A stretch of DNA of 64,000 nucleotides from Neonectria sp. B-13 (Eukaryota > Ascomycota > Sordariomycetes > Hypocreales > Nectriaceae). The translations under genes and the position numbers were made by a program. The stretch spans positions 372,001 to 436,000 of the forward strand of contig NOKP01000026.1 of the NCBI GenBank assembly GCA_002682825.1, written 5' to 3'. Numbering within the stretch: the stretch's first letter is position 1; every line of letters begins with the position of its first letter. The notes beneath the pieces are model-generated. The model saw nothing but the letters and a program-made list of their open reading frames with translations. It was not told the DNA's origin and made no database searches. Positions 47,266 to 59,208 of the stretch are shown here, one piece after another.

Positions 47266-48629
47266 ATGCCTGGACAAGTTAGACAGTGGCCCGCTTGGCC
47301 TGAATACACGAAGCAGAGAAGTGCCGAGGCAGATGACCCGGACTTCTTGGCCGCGAAGAAGGCTGTCATTGCCCAGTACGGAGTCTTTGCCCTCCGGCAG
47401 AGCTGGGTTGCTGTGTGCGAACAGCTCAAGGCCGTCACCGACGAGATTTCCACCAAGGGACAGAGCATCATTCCCGTCCTCAACGCAACTGAGCTTTTGC
47501 AGCATGGTCTTACCGATGAGCAGAAAGCTGAAGTCAAGCGTATCGGGGCGTTTGTGGTACGCGGAGTTCTGCCCGAGTCTGAAGCTTCGGCTCACTACGC
47601 GGACCTCCGCAAGTACGTCGCCGACAACAAAGACAAGATCAACGGCTGGCCGAAGGAGAGCCCTTCCATGCTGATGCTATACGACTCTCCTACCCAGAAT
47701 GCCATCCGCGCGCACCCAAACCACCTTCGTCTTCAACGCATGCTCAACGAACTCTGGCATGACTCGACCGCCGAGACATCACCGGAACCTTTGATCTATC
47801 TCGACGGAGCGCGTGATCGACCTCCTAAGCAGGCGTTTCTTGGACTTGGTCCCCATATCGATGCTGGGAGTCTGTGTCGCTGGGCCGACCCTACATACCG
47901 CGAATCGTATGAACACATCCTAGGCGGCAAGCCAGAGTTGCATGACCCCTATGACCTCGGGGTCCGAAAGGCAGCGAACCAGGAGCTATACCCGGGCCTG
48001 GCTCATTCGAGTGTCTTTCGATCGTTCCAGGGCTGGACGGCACTTACCAAAGCTGCTCCACAGGAGGGCTCTTTGCTGATCTATCCCAACGTCTCGGCAG
48101 CCATGGCATATGTCCTTCTACGTCCCTTCTTCAAGCCTCCTAGCCGGGCCGAAGATATCATGATCGCCGAAAAGTGGACGTTGGACGGGTCTAGCAGCTG
48201 GTTTCCAGGTACATTCAAGGCTGAGAGCCAGCGCCTTAGCCGTTCCTCGCACCCACATCTGCGGTTGGAAGAATGCTTGGTTCACATGCCGAAAGTGTAC
48301 CCCGGCGACACCGTCTGGTGGCATGCCGATGTAAGAAGCCCATCTTTGCATGAACTGCGAATGTCACTGACAAGCTCGAGTAGGCGTGCCATGCGGTGGA
48401 CCCGGAACAGGAGGGCTCGGAAAATGCCTCTGTGGTGTACATCGCGGCGTGTCCTACAACCACGAACAACAAGGTGTACGTGAAAGCACAGTTGGAAGCA
48501 ACTCGTGCGGGACGGCCGGCGCCGGACTACACCCAAGGCAACGATCTGGACGAGACAACGCTGAAGGGTTATGTCGGTCTTGATGGGTTCAGTGCAGAAG
48601 CGAAGGAAGCGTTTGGGTTCAACCTGTGA
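47266..48629 (+). CDS. DUF1479 (YbiU-like) putative Fe(II)/2-oxoglutarate dioxygenase
   Basis: Two exons (47266-48330, 48384-48629; 53 bp intron), 436 aa, the usual length of the family. It opens with MPGQVRQWPAWPEYTKQR, then has the DUF1479 hallmark LGLGPHIDAGSLCRW. His197 and Asp199 give the H-x-D metal motif, and His358 (ACHAVDP), just after the intron, is a fitting distal His of a double-stranded beta-helix. The family is widespread in fungi and bacteria, with no proven reaction that I know of. Its place opposite a sugar porter and next to a Zn2Cys6 regulator suggests a small catabolic unit acting on an imported compound. No signal peptide; cytosolic. Confidence 0.88.
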
Positions 48630-48673
48630 GAAGTATTTAGTTAGACACGAATCAGTATCTATGCATGAGAAAA

Positions 48674-50677
48674 TCAAAAGTCGACGCCTGTTCCCGTTTT
48701 CCATAAGTCGTCGCCTGCCAGAGCGCGTCGCAAAATCCGCCCCGCCTTATCCGCAACCATATTCTTTGACTTTGTCTCTTCAAGGTATGAAATAGCCATC
48801 TCAACCTCTTCCTCAAAGTCGACGTCGTCCGGAAGGGATGCTGCTTTCGATTCCCGCAGTAGAAATATCGCGGCGACAAACACGTGAAGCGACAATGCCC
48901 TGGACGTCAGTTAGTGCACGTTTGGGGATAAAAGAGCATCCGACTGCTTACCATTGCCGTCTCATCGCCGCCGGCTGGTCCCAGTTGTGGGCAATCCATA
49001 TTATGTCCCTCGCAGACCGAATGCATACCGCCCTTGCGCCGTGATGTTGGCCAGGAGTATCAAGCCATTCCTTGTGGAGGGCTCTGTGGATGCGAAGCCT
49101 ATGATGTAGGAGGACTAAACTGACATCGAATCGCTGCCACTTAATCCACGGATACTCCACTTCAAGCTGATCCATCTCTGCGTCGGTGCCACCGTCGGGT
49201 TGAAGATGTTGGGGGAGTGCGTTGATGACCTCCGCGAGTTCCTGGTCTGCAAGATGCACCGTTTCTGCAACGGAACGGCTATCCCTCCTCAAGGACTCGC
49301 GGAATCTGTGGTAGACGGCTGATGTACGGGCCATGATGATGTGGTACTGGACAGCTTGAATGTTGTCGCCTGCTGATCTGGTGACGGGGTCCATTGATGG
49401 CAGAGAAACATCAAAATCTGCTTCATCGACCTGTGGAACGTGGTATGGAACACATAGCCTGGATAATTCAATTAGCGACAGGACTTTACGCCTTGAAACG
49501 AGCTTACCATTCACATAATATTAGAGTCCACCAGAGCCTACGTTGGGCCTCCTTGCTCAGCGGCATGGATGGTGGGTCTGAATGTAAGCCGTCGAGCCCA
49601 AGGACTTGTGCAATTCGGATGCCACAGCTCCAAAGATGGTTATTGAGTTCTGAGTCGCCAAAGTTATACGTGCACATGCCGAGTATGGCTATGGCCTGGA
49701 CGGTGCGGATATTGTGTTGGCGCATGAAATCGGATTGACGAAGGCAGAATAGCGCTGCCTCATACCAGTTATGAAGAAGCTCTTGGTGGTCGCCTAGGAT
49801 GTCCATATCAGTTCGGCTTCAGGTGTGTGGCATGGTGAAAGCGTACTGACCGGGCAGATGTAGGCTCAAGGCATCTTCTTCGTCTGCCATGAGTAGAGCG
49901 GCCTGAGAATGCGTAAGAGCGAGCGCCGGCATTGGCAGACGTTGAGAGTAGGTACTCACTGATAAGACACTGAAGTAGACAGAAAGCCATGCAGGATCTC
50001 GATCCGAGAGAGTGGTGCCGCTTTCCAGTGACACCATGAACTCTTCGTGCTCATGTTCAAAGGTTGGGTACTCAAGGGCGTAGTGAACCCACGAGTTCCA
50101 CTTCTTGTCGAATGCGACAAGAGCCTCGCTGCATTTTCGACCTGGCAGAACGATGTGCGCCCAGTCAAGTTTCTGGTGCGACTGGGGTGGCGACGACGAA
50201 GACTCGAGGAGCATCTTTTCTAGCACGTCGGGGTTTTCCAGTAAATGCTGAGGCTTCCTTCGTCCAGTCGGAACGGATGGCTCTGGACGATCTAGAGCTG
50301 CACTGTTGGCGGCGCCCAACGCGTTACGCAGGCGCTGATTCTCTTCCAGGAGCTCCTGGTAGCTGGGCATGCTAGATGGATCCTTGGCACTGAGACACAG
50401 GGCATCAGCGTGAGATCTCGATACGGGGCATCCCTGTCTCCCGGACTCTCGGGACTGCGGAGCATCATTGCATGAATGACTGCATCTCGGGTTCGACGAA
50501 CCTTGTCACCATCCCCCGCACCATGACCATCTCTCGAGCACAAGATTCGGCATCCCCGCGTCGGACGCATGTCGAACACGGAATGGACTTGTCGCACTTG
50601 ACCTTGCGAGACGCGCAGGACCGGCAGCTGCGGGGCGCTCGCTGCGTGTTGCGGATCGTGGAGACGTCACTGGGCAT
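48674..50677 (-). CDS. Zn2Cys6 fungal-specific transcription factor
   Basis: Six exons (50677-50481, 50371-49960, 49902-49851, 49793-49508, 49458-48952, 48899-48674), 559 aa. The zinc cluster is C18-x2-C21-x6-C28-x5-C34-x2-C37-x8-C46 (SCRSCASRKVKCDK onward). A short coiled coil follows (YQELLEENQRLRNAL). The middle region has the fungal-specific TF domain, with QAIAILGMCTYNFGD, RIAQVLGLDGLHSD and LWWTLILCEW, then CVPYHVPQVDEADFD. Introns 2 and 3 join cleanly (VLSAALLMAD, HLPGDHQELLHNW). It is nuclear and DNA-binding. Its 3' end lies 45 bp from the DUF1479 stop, so the two are convergent neighbours. Control of the MFS/DUF1479 promoter is inferred from position and the repeat array. Intron 1 (GTCATT...CTAG) is the least certain join. 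Confidence 0.88.
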
Positions 50678-53611
50678 GGTTTTCCAGCCAAGCTGAGCGC
50701 GACGGTGGACGTAATGGATAGAGTCTTACTCGCAGTCCGAATCTCAACTTGCGTCTTGAGGTGCTTGGTGCTACTTAAAACCGAACTTGCCCCACAGTTC
50801 CGTCAATTCCGGGTTAAGCCCAAAACTAGGAAGAATCCAGAGAGATAAGAAGCTAACTTGCTCAACCTATAGAGTCAGCCGTCCTCCTGCCTCGCCTTCT
50901 ATATTAATGTGTTTGAGCGATGATCATCAGGACTGCCCCAGGGCTGGGAGTAAGCTGAGCGCTGAGCCGAGCTTAGTCACTATTCATCAGACAGTGATCT
51001 TATGATGTCTCGCCAACAGCAGCAGTGCGAGCCCCCATTACGTTAATTTGCCCAGTGGAGGAATTTTACAGTGACTCAAGTGCCTTCTCTAAGTCATGTC
51101 GAGACAGGCTCTTTCAGTTCCCCAGCTCGTTCTGGGCTGGGTGGGACGGATGCGCGGTGGGTTACTCTCCGCAACGGGACGGAATCGACTGCCGCCGGTG
51201 GCTCGTCGAGGAAACGTGCATTGTTTGGTATGCCCGGATCTTTTTAATGGACACAAAGGCCTATAACCGGTCTGGGTGATCGATTCAAGAGCGGGAAAGA
51301 AGTTGCAGATATTGGATATCATTGCCATCGCTTCTCAGAAGCTGGAGCCGGCAACGTGAGATCACCCTGTGTGTCTCAAGGTAGTTCGAATACTCTGCAC
51401 CATCTGACATTTCCCTCAAAATTTTGATATGCAACAGGAAGTACTGCCAGAATGCCAGCCCCTCCTCCAGTTCTGGGCCCAAATAATCACATTAACCCTC
51501 TTGTGACCTCCATAAGATGAGGAATCTCCCAAGACCGTTACCGTCTCTGACTTCTTGGTCAATCTTGGGGGCTACTGTCAACACGGTGGCTCTGTTTGGT
51601 TCGATATCTGTAACGAAGGCCAGGTACTCGGCCAGGCACAAAAAACGAAGCAACTTGACTTCAAGGCCGTAGTTCTGTTTAGATGCGTTCATAGCAAAAT
51701 GGGTGGAAGTCCGGTGAGCCCTGAATATCCTGTCACCGCTCATAAGAAGCCGCTCTACTGGGCTATATCTATTACCTGTGATGGTTAAGTTGCGGAGAGA
51801 AAGGGCATGGGGTTTATTTTTCAAGGTTGTATGGAAGGAAATGTATCGAAATAGTTCATGGCTTAGAAGAATATTCTCCTGACGTAAAAGAATAGATGTT
51901 AACATACAGCCACTGACAAGGCGCTAGGCTATCTAAAACAAGAACGTACCTACTCTTTCTCGACTATGACTTACACCTCTGACCGACCCCAATCATGAAA
52001 GAAGGCCACCAGAGTGTGCGGGTCCCCGGCTAGCGAAGAGTTGGCGTCGACGTGGAAGACTGATTCTTTCAGCAGCTGCGCAGTCTCCATAGTGTAAAAA
52101 TAGTGTCATAACAGGGGCAGATGGTGTTTTATTCTGCATAAGGCGTTCACGTCTGTATTTTTATGTGAAACTGTATACACGTGAAAGCTTCATTTGAACT
52201 ATGCGTTCCTGGAATCCTTGATACACCGAGCCGCTGAGCCACCTCGCCTATCAAGGAAATTCTGCCCTGCCCTATTAGATAATCAGACGGTGCTATCATG
52301 CTTTCTAGAGTTATCATCCAAGGTCAAATCGAGTTTTCCCCGCAACTACTCTGACTTAGGTATGCAAGCGAGTAATTGCAATGAAGATACAGAATCAACT
52401 TTCAACAACAGCCACCGTGCGGTCGTTCCTCTTCAGTAGACAAAGCTTGAAAACAACCCCGGCAGTAGATTTGAAGGCTTTAACGAAGTTAATTCGCCCG
52501 ACTCTTGTTGGTTTTGGTGAAACAACAATCTCCGCCATGACGGTGATTTACAAGATTTTATCACTGTTGCCCGCTTTCAATCATTCGCCAACAGTTGGGG
52601 CTTCCCGAGGCGGTGCTTAAGGGTCTCCTGCTACGACCGTGGGAGATATATCTAACGCAGAGATTTCTTTCAAAAGAAAATACGGCGGGCGTGCTGTTTG
52701 GCTCAGCAAACTTGGGACGTGCTGTCTTCCATGCCTCGGGGTCAGCCGGCCAAAGGAACAAGTAGTTTTAAGCTACCCATTTACTAATACTTACCTACTG
52801 CGTAGTACGTATGAAATGATAGGAACAGTCGCACCGTAGTCCATAAGGGTCGTCTTTATTGACACTAGTGCCTTGTTCTTGAGTGCTCTAGAGCATGAGC
52901 TCGTGGAGGAGAGTGAATAGGTGGAGATTACGCTTAACCACCATTTGCTCGCCAACACTAGTCTGTTTTTCTTTTTCCCTTGGCGATGTTTCCCCCTGAC
53001 GAGCAGCATTAGTTTCGACACTCGACGCCTTTAGACGTTAAGCCACAATTTTAGCTGCACTAGTATCTGGGTACAGCCAATAGCATTTATCTACAAGCAA
53101 GATTGTACGATGGACAGCACGATGCTTAACAGTCGAACCCTTGTCTGTTTGTTAGCTTAGTACCAGTTGCAGGGACCATGAGTTAGAATTCTTAACTCAG
53201 CAGCAAATTCGCAACATATGGGCTATAATAACAGATGAACTAAACACTGGAACCTCATAAAATCAAATATAGTTACTGAATACAATTTTTTAGAGGCTTC
53301 TATGGCTTGATTTGGGAATGTTCTCAAGATATCAGTCAACATCACATTTTGGTCCTACACTTACAAACATTCAGGGGTGGTACTGTAAACGTGTGGTCGT
53401 GTACGCCTATTCCTGGAAACAAGCCACTAGTCCAACTAGCCCGGCTAAAAGGCATTGCCTGGACTTGCTCGTTATAGAAGTCCGTTGGTTTTGATGGTAC
53501 AGTAGCCCTTTAAAAACATTGTAGCGTCCTCATGACTTGCTTTCCGCGTAGCTGTTCATTCCTCCATTCCTTACTATCCTTCCCGATTTTGTTGTCTCTA
53601 TTGCTCTAACC
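50678..53611. other. Gene-poor region with doubtful minus-strand frames
   Basis: Two neighbouring minus-strand frames, 51905-51492 (starts MLTSILLRQENILL) and 51482-51285, have protein-like helical text (for example VKLLRFLCLAEYLAFVTD, then FWQYFLLHIKILREM) but no proven joint and no family I recognise. They may be a remnant. The rest, including 52000-53600, is AT-rich and holds no feature I can support. Confidence 0.4.
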
Positions 53612-54379
53612 ATGTATGCTCCACTCTCGCCTCTCCTTGTCGCTTGCCTGCTCATGCGAGCGTCTGTTGCTGGACCATGCAATCCCAACACGGATGTCTC
53701 GAGCATATCCGAGACCAGCACCGCTCTTTCGCTGGACTTGACGTCCTCATCAACAACCATCGCCACCGTGGAGTCTACGACAAGCGAGTCGGCCACGACC
53801 ACTGAGTCTACTACTACCGAGTCTACTACGACCACCGAGTTCACCACTACGACTGAGTCTACCACTACGACCGAACCTGAAATCACCACCACCACCAGTG
53901 CCGGACCAGTTGATACGCGCGTTCCCAAGGAATTTGTTACAAATGGAAACTTTGTAACCGGATTAAGTGGTTTCACCCCCTTTCTCAACAACGGAGGCGG
54001 CTCTCCCTCGTATTATGCGAATGAGGGCATCGTCACATTCAAAAACCCGTATAAACCCAACGTGGTGCCCTCCCCTTACTTGGCAATCACTCAAGTCATC
54101 ACCAACCTCGACTCGGCTGAAACCTACACCTTGTCTTTGCTAGGCGCTTTTTCGGATGAGGCCAACTCATGTTCCATTAGCATTCGTGTTGGCAATACAG
54201 TAGTCAAATCGTACACGAACTCGGACTCCAACCCGTCGGGATGGGTTCCGATCTCTGGAACCTTTACCCCAGTTCAGGGTGACTCCGGGCCTTGGAGTCT
54301 AATCGTCCGACTGACTTGCGCGAATCCGGGAACCATCCAGATTGATGACTTGTCTTTTGTGGGAAAGCAAAAGAACTAA
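53612..54379 (+). CDS. Secreted Ser/Thr-rich protein with a galactose-binding-type (CBM-like) domain
   Basis: Single exon, 255 aa. A signal peptide (MYAPLSPLLVACLLMRASVAGPC) precedes a linker rich in Thr, Ser and Glu (about residues 30-100) made of imperfect TTTES units, a likely O-glycosylated stalk. The C-terminal 150 residues have the jelly-roll wording of carbohydrate-binding modules: VTNGNFVTGLSGFTPF, YTLSLLGAFSD, WVPISGTFTPVQG and IQIDDLSFVG at the end. Such proteins bind polysaccharide or wall glycan outside the cell. There is no GPI tail and no catalytic domain. The gene lies alone in a gene-poor region. Confidence 0.8.
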   Translation: MYAPLSPLLVACLLMRASVAGPCNPNTDVSSISETSTALSLDLTSSSTTIATVESTTSESATTTESTTTESTTTTEFTTTTESTTTTEPEITTTTSAGPVDTRVPKEFVTNGNFVTGLSGFTPFLNNGGGSPSYYANEGIVTFKNPYKPNVVPSPYLAITQVITNLDSAETYTLSLLGAFSDEANSCSISIRVGNTVVKSYTNSDSNPSGWVPISGTFTPVQGDSGPWSLIVRLTCANPGTIQIDDLSFVGKQKN

Positions 54380-55343
54380 ATGGCTAGTCTGCAAGTCTTT
54401 TCTGCACTCCTGCTAGCAGAAGAGGCAGTCTTTTTTCCCTGTATATATCTTTCTATCTTTCGCCCCTGTATCTAGGCAGTCATCTGGGCAACAAAATACA
54501 GTGGAACTTGGGATCAAGTAACACACAAATATTAATTCACACATCATTACGCCGCCGAACTACAGAGAGTTGAATGTTGTAGTAGTCATATCGGAGGCTC
54601 GTGTCATCCCCTGTGTTACCTGACCCTCCCGTAATCATCTATATCACTCCGCACATGTTGGCCCTGCCTGAGGGGAAGAGTACCGGCGTAAATCTAATGT
54701 GCGTCGAGACTGGGTTGTCGACGTGGTCCTCCGGAACTTGGGTTTGCGGATGAAGAACTGTACGCGGATGTCCTCGTCGACACCGAATGTCTGGCGGGAT
54801 GCATGCGGTGCTGTGCGATGAGGAAGCCGTTGCTGGAGTTGTAGTTGATACAGGCAATATCCATCTAGTTGATTTCTGCCAAACCGGCGACGAGAGCATA
54901 GATGAGCTTGTCTACATCCTATAAAGCATAGAGACGCTGATTATACTAGTAGTCGAAGCAGTCCAGTCCACCTCCATCTGTTTTCGGAGGTGTAAGTCGT
55001 CGATCCAACTCACGCTAGAAGCCTACGATTACCCAATAGGCTGTATGTCAGGAGGAGCCATCAATCGAAAGGACATTTACTGCCTCTATCTCTTCAGGGT
55101 TGAAATCCGTTATTCTCTCGAGCTTGACATCTGGAAACAGCTCGCCGTGTTGCTCCTCAGGAATAGGACCATTCATCCACTATGCGTGCCTCAACTTTCC
55201 GGAATAATTAGTATCGCATTTGGCCTGCAGCAGCCAGGCCGGCAGATGGTTCTAGTTGAAGACTAGAGTGATTTCGTTACGCAATACAAAGGATGATAGG
55301 CCTTTATTATCTATAAACCGTTCCCTTAACGAGACCACTCCAC
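54380..55343. other. Intergenic with degenerate coding fragments
   Basis: No intact gene. The minus strand at 54639-54920 has three frame pieces that read like one protein, described separately. Confidence 0.45.
54639..54920 (-). pseudogene. Possible decayed gene fragment, family unknown
   Basis: Three consecutive frames on the minus strand: IACINYNSSNGFLIAQHRMH, then FGVDEDIRVQFFIRKPKFRR, then DNPVSTHIRFTPVLFPSGRA. Each looks protein-like and they follow in order, as expected after two frameshifts. I cannot name the family. Confidence 0.3.
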
Positions 55344-55818
55344 ATGTCCGTTGCCAGGCCCATTACCTGTCTCTACTCGCTATACACTGCCTTCGACTTC
55401 ACCGTTCTCTTCAGCTTCTTGATGGCCTTCCCCGTCATCTTTCAAACCACATATGAGTTCTCGGGCGGCCAAAGCGGCCTTGTGTTCCTCAGATCGCTGG
55501 TGGCGGTATATACGGGGCCGCCCGATTTATTCTTATCGACCATTACGTTCACAGGAAGAAGACCAACGTCTATTCCGAGCCCGAGCAACGACTACGGGGA
55601 GCAATGGTTGGAAGCGTCTTGATGCCCATGGCCCTCTTCTGGTTCGCCTGGACAACAAGGTCTGGCGTTCACCACATGGAATTATTGCCGCTGAGTTCTT
55701 TGTAATCCTTCACGGATTCTTCGTCGCCACCTTTGCTCCTATTCAGTACATCTTCTACAAGCTGGGACTCAGAATCCCAAAATCGAGCCCGTACGCTCTC
55801 CAAAAGGAATTTCTATAG
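55344..55818 (+). pseudogene. Broken MFS (DHA1-type) transporter
   Basis: Three frames carry successive pieces of one DHA1 drug:H+ antiporter-type protein. First FTVLFSFLMAFPVIF and YEFSGGQSGLVFL, then HYVHRKKTNVYSEPEQRL and MVGSVLMPMALFWFAWTTR, then FFVATFAPIQYIFYKLGLRI with a closing TAG. In intact relatives the second and third pieces are about 100 residues apart; here about 20, so some 270 bp are deleted. The N-terminal half is missing. It is not a copy of the MFS gene at 57.3 kb, whose wording differs. Confidence 0.7.
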
Positions 55819-57302
55819 ACCACTTCCAACTTCAAATTCAAGAATCCTGCCATATGAACTTAAAACCTTAGCTCGAATATTCCAAAGGCTTTAAAATGAA
55901 CTGACGAGCAATTTGCGACCACTTCACTTCGTCAAACCTAACAGACATCCCCTCGCCATTATCAAGACAATTTCCAGGACGAGATTTACCCCCTTTCTAT
56001 CGTTTCATTTTTCACGCAGAAGGGTAATTCTTATTATGATTTATGGCGTGGATAACACTTCCTATTCATCCAGCATCTAACGGAGTCTGAACAAGTAATA
56101 CCCACAAAGCGCGAGGCATGGACAGCCCAAAATGTGCAACCGAAAAGCCTTGGCTCTTCTAACATTGCTTTCATCAGCTGTAGTTCAACTCAACTTAGCA
56201 TAAACACTCTCGACGGGTGTGACCTCGAAATCTGCTGCGGAGCTGACGAGTTCGGCATAGTATGGGAGATCTGAGGGCAAAAAGTAGCAGAATCGATCAT
56301 TTAGCAAGCGGACAGACCGAACTGAATACAAGGCAGCGCAAACAAGACACTTGCGGAAGATAGTTACAGTTAGCCAGTGGCGGGCTCCTGGGCCAAGAGC
56401 AGCCACGAGAGTTTAGGGCAGAGCAACTTCAGACGTTGCAGCATCTTGAGGGGTCAATGAAGGGAAGCGTAATTCGTCTACCCCATCATCCCATATCTTT
56501 TGATCGACATTCTACAATGAACCCTCAACCAAAGTCGCCCAAGACCGCTGATCTTCGGGATGTGGGGGTGCATCGGAGCCATTACTGTTCTAAGGAACCG
56601 TTCCGCTGGTCTGGTAGAAACATCGCGACGTCCCATTGGTGATCACCATCGACCTCCCTGGTCAGTCTAACCTCTCCCCGCACGACACCAAGGAACCAAG
56701 ACGACCGGGGTTACCAACAGCCAGTCAGATTTCAAAAGTGACGGTCACATTGTTATTTGAACCTGTTAGCGACTGTAGAGTTGTATCGCAACTGCCGGTA
56801 TTCTATCCCGGACACACCCATTGTCGTAGGCAATGATATATGATTGGAAAGCTGCCCCTCATGAAGACCAGGATGAAAGGGAATAGGTTGACCTTGGTCG
56901 TCGAATTTGGATATCATCCCCGATTGTGCCCTCCCTCTCCAATACCAGCAAGCCTTGGCCCTGCTTGAAGGATTCTCGGTTTAGGCTAACAAGCTTGGTG
57001 TATCGATCAACACACCTTCTGATGGACTTCTGGTGTTTTCTTAGGACTTGGGTGCTAGCTTTTCTGACGTACTACGCAAGAGGGTCATAGGGCGAGAATA
57101 CCGAGGACGTCACTTAAACCCTCGTGTTCCCAATCCATAAATGAGCTAACACTGACTATGTAATTCCTTCAGTCGCCACTCTTTGTCGTAGGAGCTCACA
57201 TATGAAGTCTATCCCGCTAATTCCCCTTCACCATCGCCCCTTACAACACAAATCAATCGAAAACACGACATAGTCGGCGCAACAAGAGCCTCCCCACCGA
57301 CG
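55819..57302. other. Intergenic, upstream of MFS transporter
   Basis: 1.5 kb with no supported gene. Confidence 0.5.
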
Positions 57303-59208
57303 ATGGACGAAAACCTTGACGAAACCGCCATCCACGAGATCGAGGATGAGCTCAACACCAAGATCTACCCGGGCACCGAAATCATGCGAGACGTCGGAAG
57401 CCACCACTTCGTCAAGGCCGGCGACAGGGTCGGCGAAGCTCGCGTGCTCGTCCCCCAGCCTTCCAACGACCCGCACGATCCGTTGAACTGGAACACGAAA
57501 TGGAAGACCATCACCATCACCTGCGGATGTCTGCTGTCTTTCAGCCTGAACCTGGGGCCGCTCGCAAATGCTCCTCTGTTTGGTCCGCGAACCGATCTGC
57601 GCTGGTGACATGGGCTAATGGACGCAGAGGCCTACATCCATGAATGGGACTGCACCTTAGCGGAAGCAATCCAGTTCACTGGTTCGACGAGTCTTTCTTA
57701 AACCTAGCCTCCCGTTGAATACTGACGTCTTTGCCAGGCATCGCTATCCTCGTTCTCGGCTTCAGCAACTTCATCTGGGTTCCAATGTCAACCTGCTTCG
57801 GTCGCAGACCCGTTATGATTCTGAGTTCTCTCGTCTGCGCGATATCGTCCATCTGGAGGGCACGAGCAACGAGCTACGGTTCTTTTATGGGGGCATCGGT
57901 GTAAGCTCCAAAGCAATACATCTGCGACCCAGCGTTCGCTGACCTCCCCAGTCTAAACGGCCTCGGCGCCGGACCATGCGAAACCGTCATGCCTCAGATC
58001 ATCGCCGACATGATCTTCCTCCACGACCGGGGAAAATACCAGACCCTTTACTTCACCACCTACTTCAGTTCTCTGATGGTAAGCCCTCGACTCCAGCACA
58101 GAACCCATCACACTCATGCCTTTACTAGATCGGTCCAATCATTGCCGGGGCCATGGCAGAGCACCACGGATGGAGGAGTTTCTGGTGGTGGAACACGGCT
58201 CTCCTGTTCTTCACCTGTGCCGTGAATACCTTCTGCTTCCCCGAAACTCGATACAAGCGGGAGATGCATGTTGGTACTTCTGAGCGCCAACGTGCTGGCG
58301 AAGAGATCGAAAAACAGCAGAGCAATGACGGAACCGCAAGCATACAAGAAGCACGAGAGGTTGAAAGAGGTGTACCCGTTACCGTCACCCCGACCGGAGA
58401 ACATACATGGCTCTCTCGCGGCAAGCCATCAAAGAAGCAATTCGTCCCCTGGGGCGAGTACCAAGGCAGCATCCTCCGCGAGCTCTGGCTCCCGTGGTAC
58501 CTGCACTTGTACCCGATCGTCGAGTTCGCCTCGTTCGCCGTGTCGTTCGCCGCGAGCGGCTTTCTGCTCGCCAACCTGACGCAGCAGCAAGCCCTGTCGC
58601 CACCGCCGTACAACTTCGCGCCGCAGTCGGTGGGGTTCACCAACTTTGCCATCCTCGCCGGCGGGCTGGTTGGGCTGTTCACTTCGGGACCGCTGTCGGA
58701 CTGGGTTTCCGATTACCTGACGAGGCGGAACAACGGGGTTCGCGAGCCGGAGATGAGGCTTGTTACCATGGTGCCGTACGTCTTCATCATGATTCTCGGG
58801 TCTGTCGTCGTAGCTGTGGGATATGATCATCACTGGCCGTGGGAGGCAATCGTCGTGGTCGGATACACTTGCCTGGGTATCCAAGTCACTAGTCTGCCGA
58901 GTATTGTCTCGACATATGCCATCGACAGTTACAAGCCCATCACAGGCTCTATGTTTGTCACGATCACTATGTAGGCCCACCTCATTCTCTTTTATGATAC
59001 AAAACTGACACAGCCCAGCAACAAGAACGTCTGGGGTTATGGTTTCAGCAAGTATATTACGTCTTGGGCTGAGAAAGATGGGTTTATCCCCCCAATGCTC
59101 ACTACGATGGCACTCATTGTCTTCTTTTGCAGTTTTGGGATTGTGTTTTGGTACTTTGGAAAGCGCTTCCGGGGCTTGACAAAGGATTCATTTGTACATA
59201 GGCTGTGA
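57303..59208 (+). CDS. MFS transporter (DHA-type, fungal)
   Basis: Six exons (57303-57582, 57628-57681, 57738-57900, 57952-58078, 58129-58970, 59019-59208), 551 aa. The first introns are only 45-56 bp, and reading without them breaks the frame. Joined, exons give NAPLFEAYIHEWDCTLAEAI, then MGASVLNGLGAGPCETVMPQ, then TTYFSSLMIGPIIAGAM. MFS landmarks are CFGRRPVMI between helices 2 and 3, the motif C-like GLGAGPCETV, PETRYKREM after helix 6, a central loop of about 80 residues and GPLSDWVSD in the C-half. Twelve helices fit. The wording (NDPHDPLNWN start, INKNVWGYGFSKYIT end) is that of a common fungal family with unknown substrates. Plasma membrane is likely. Confidence 0.9.
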
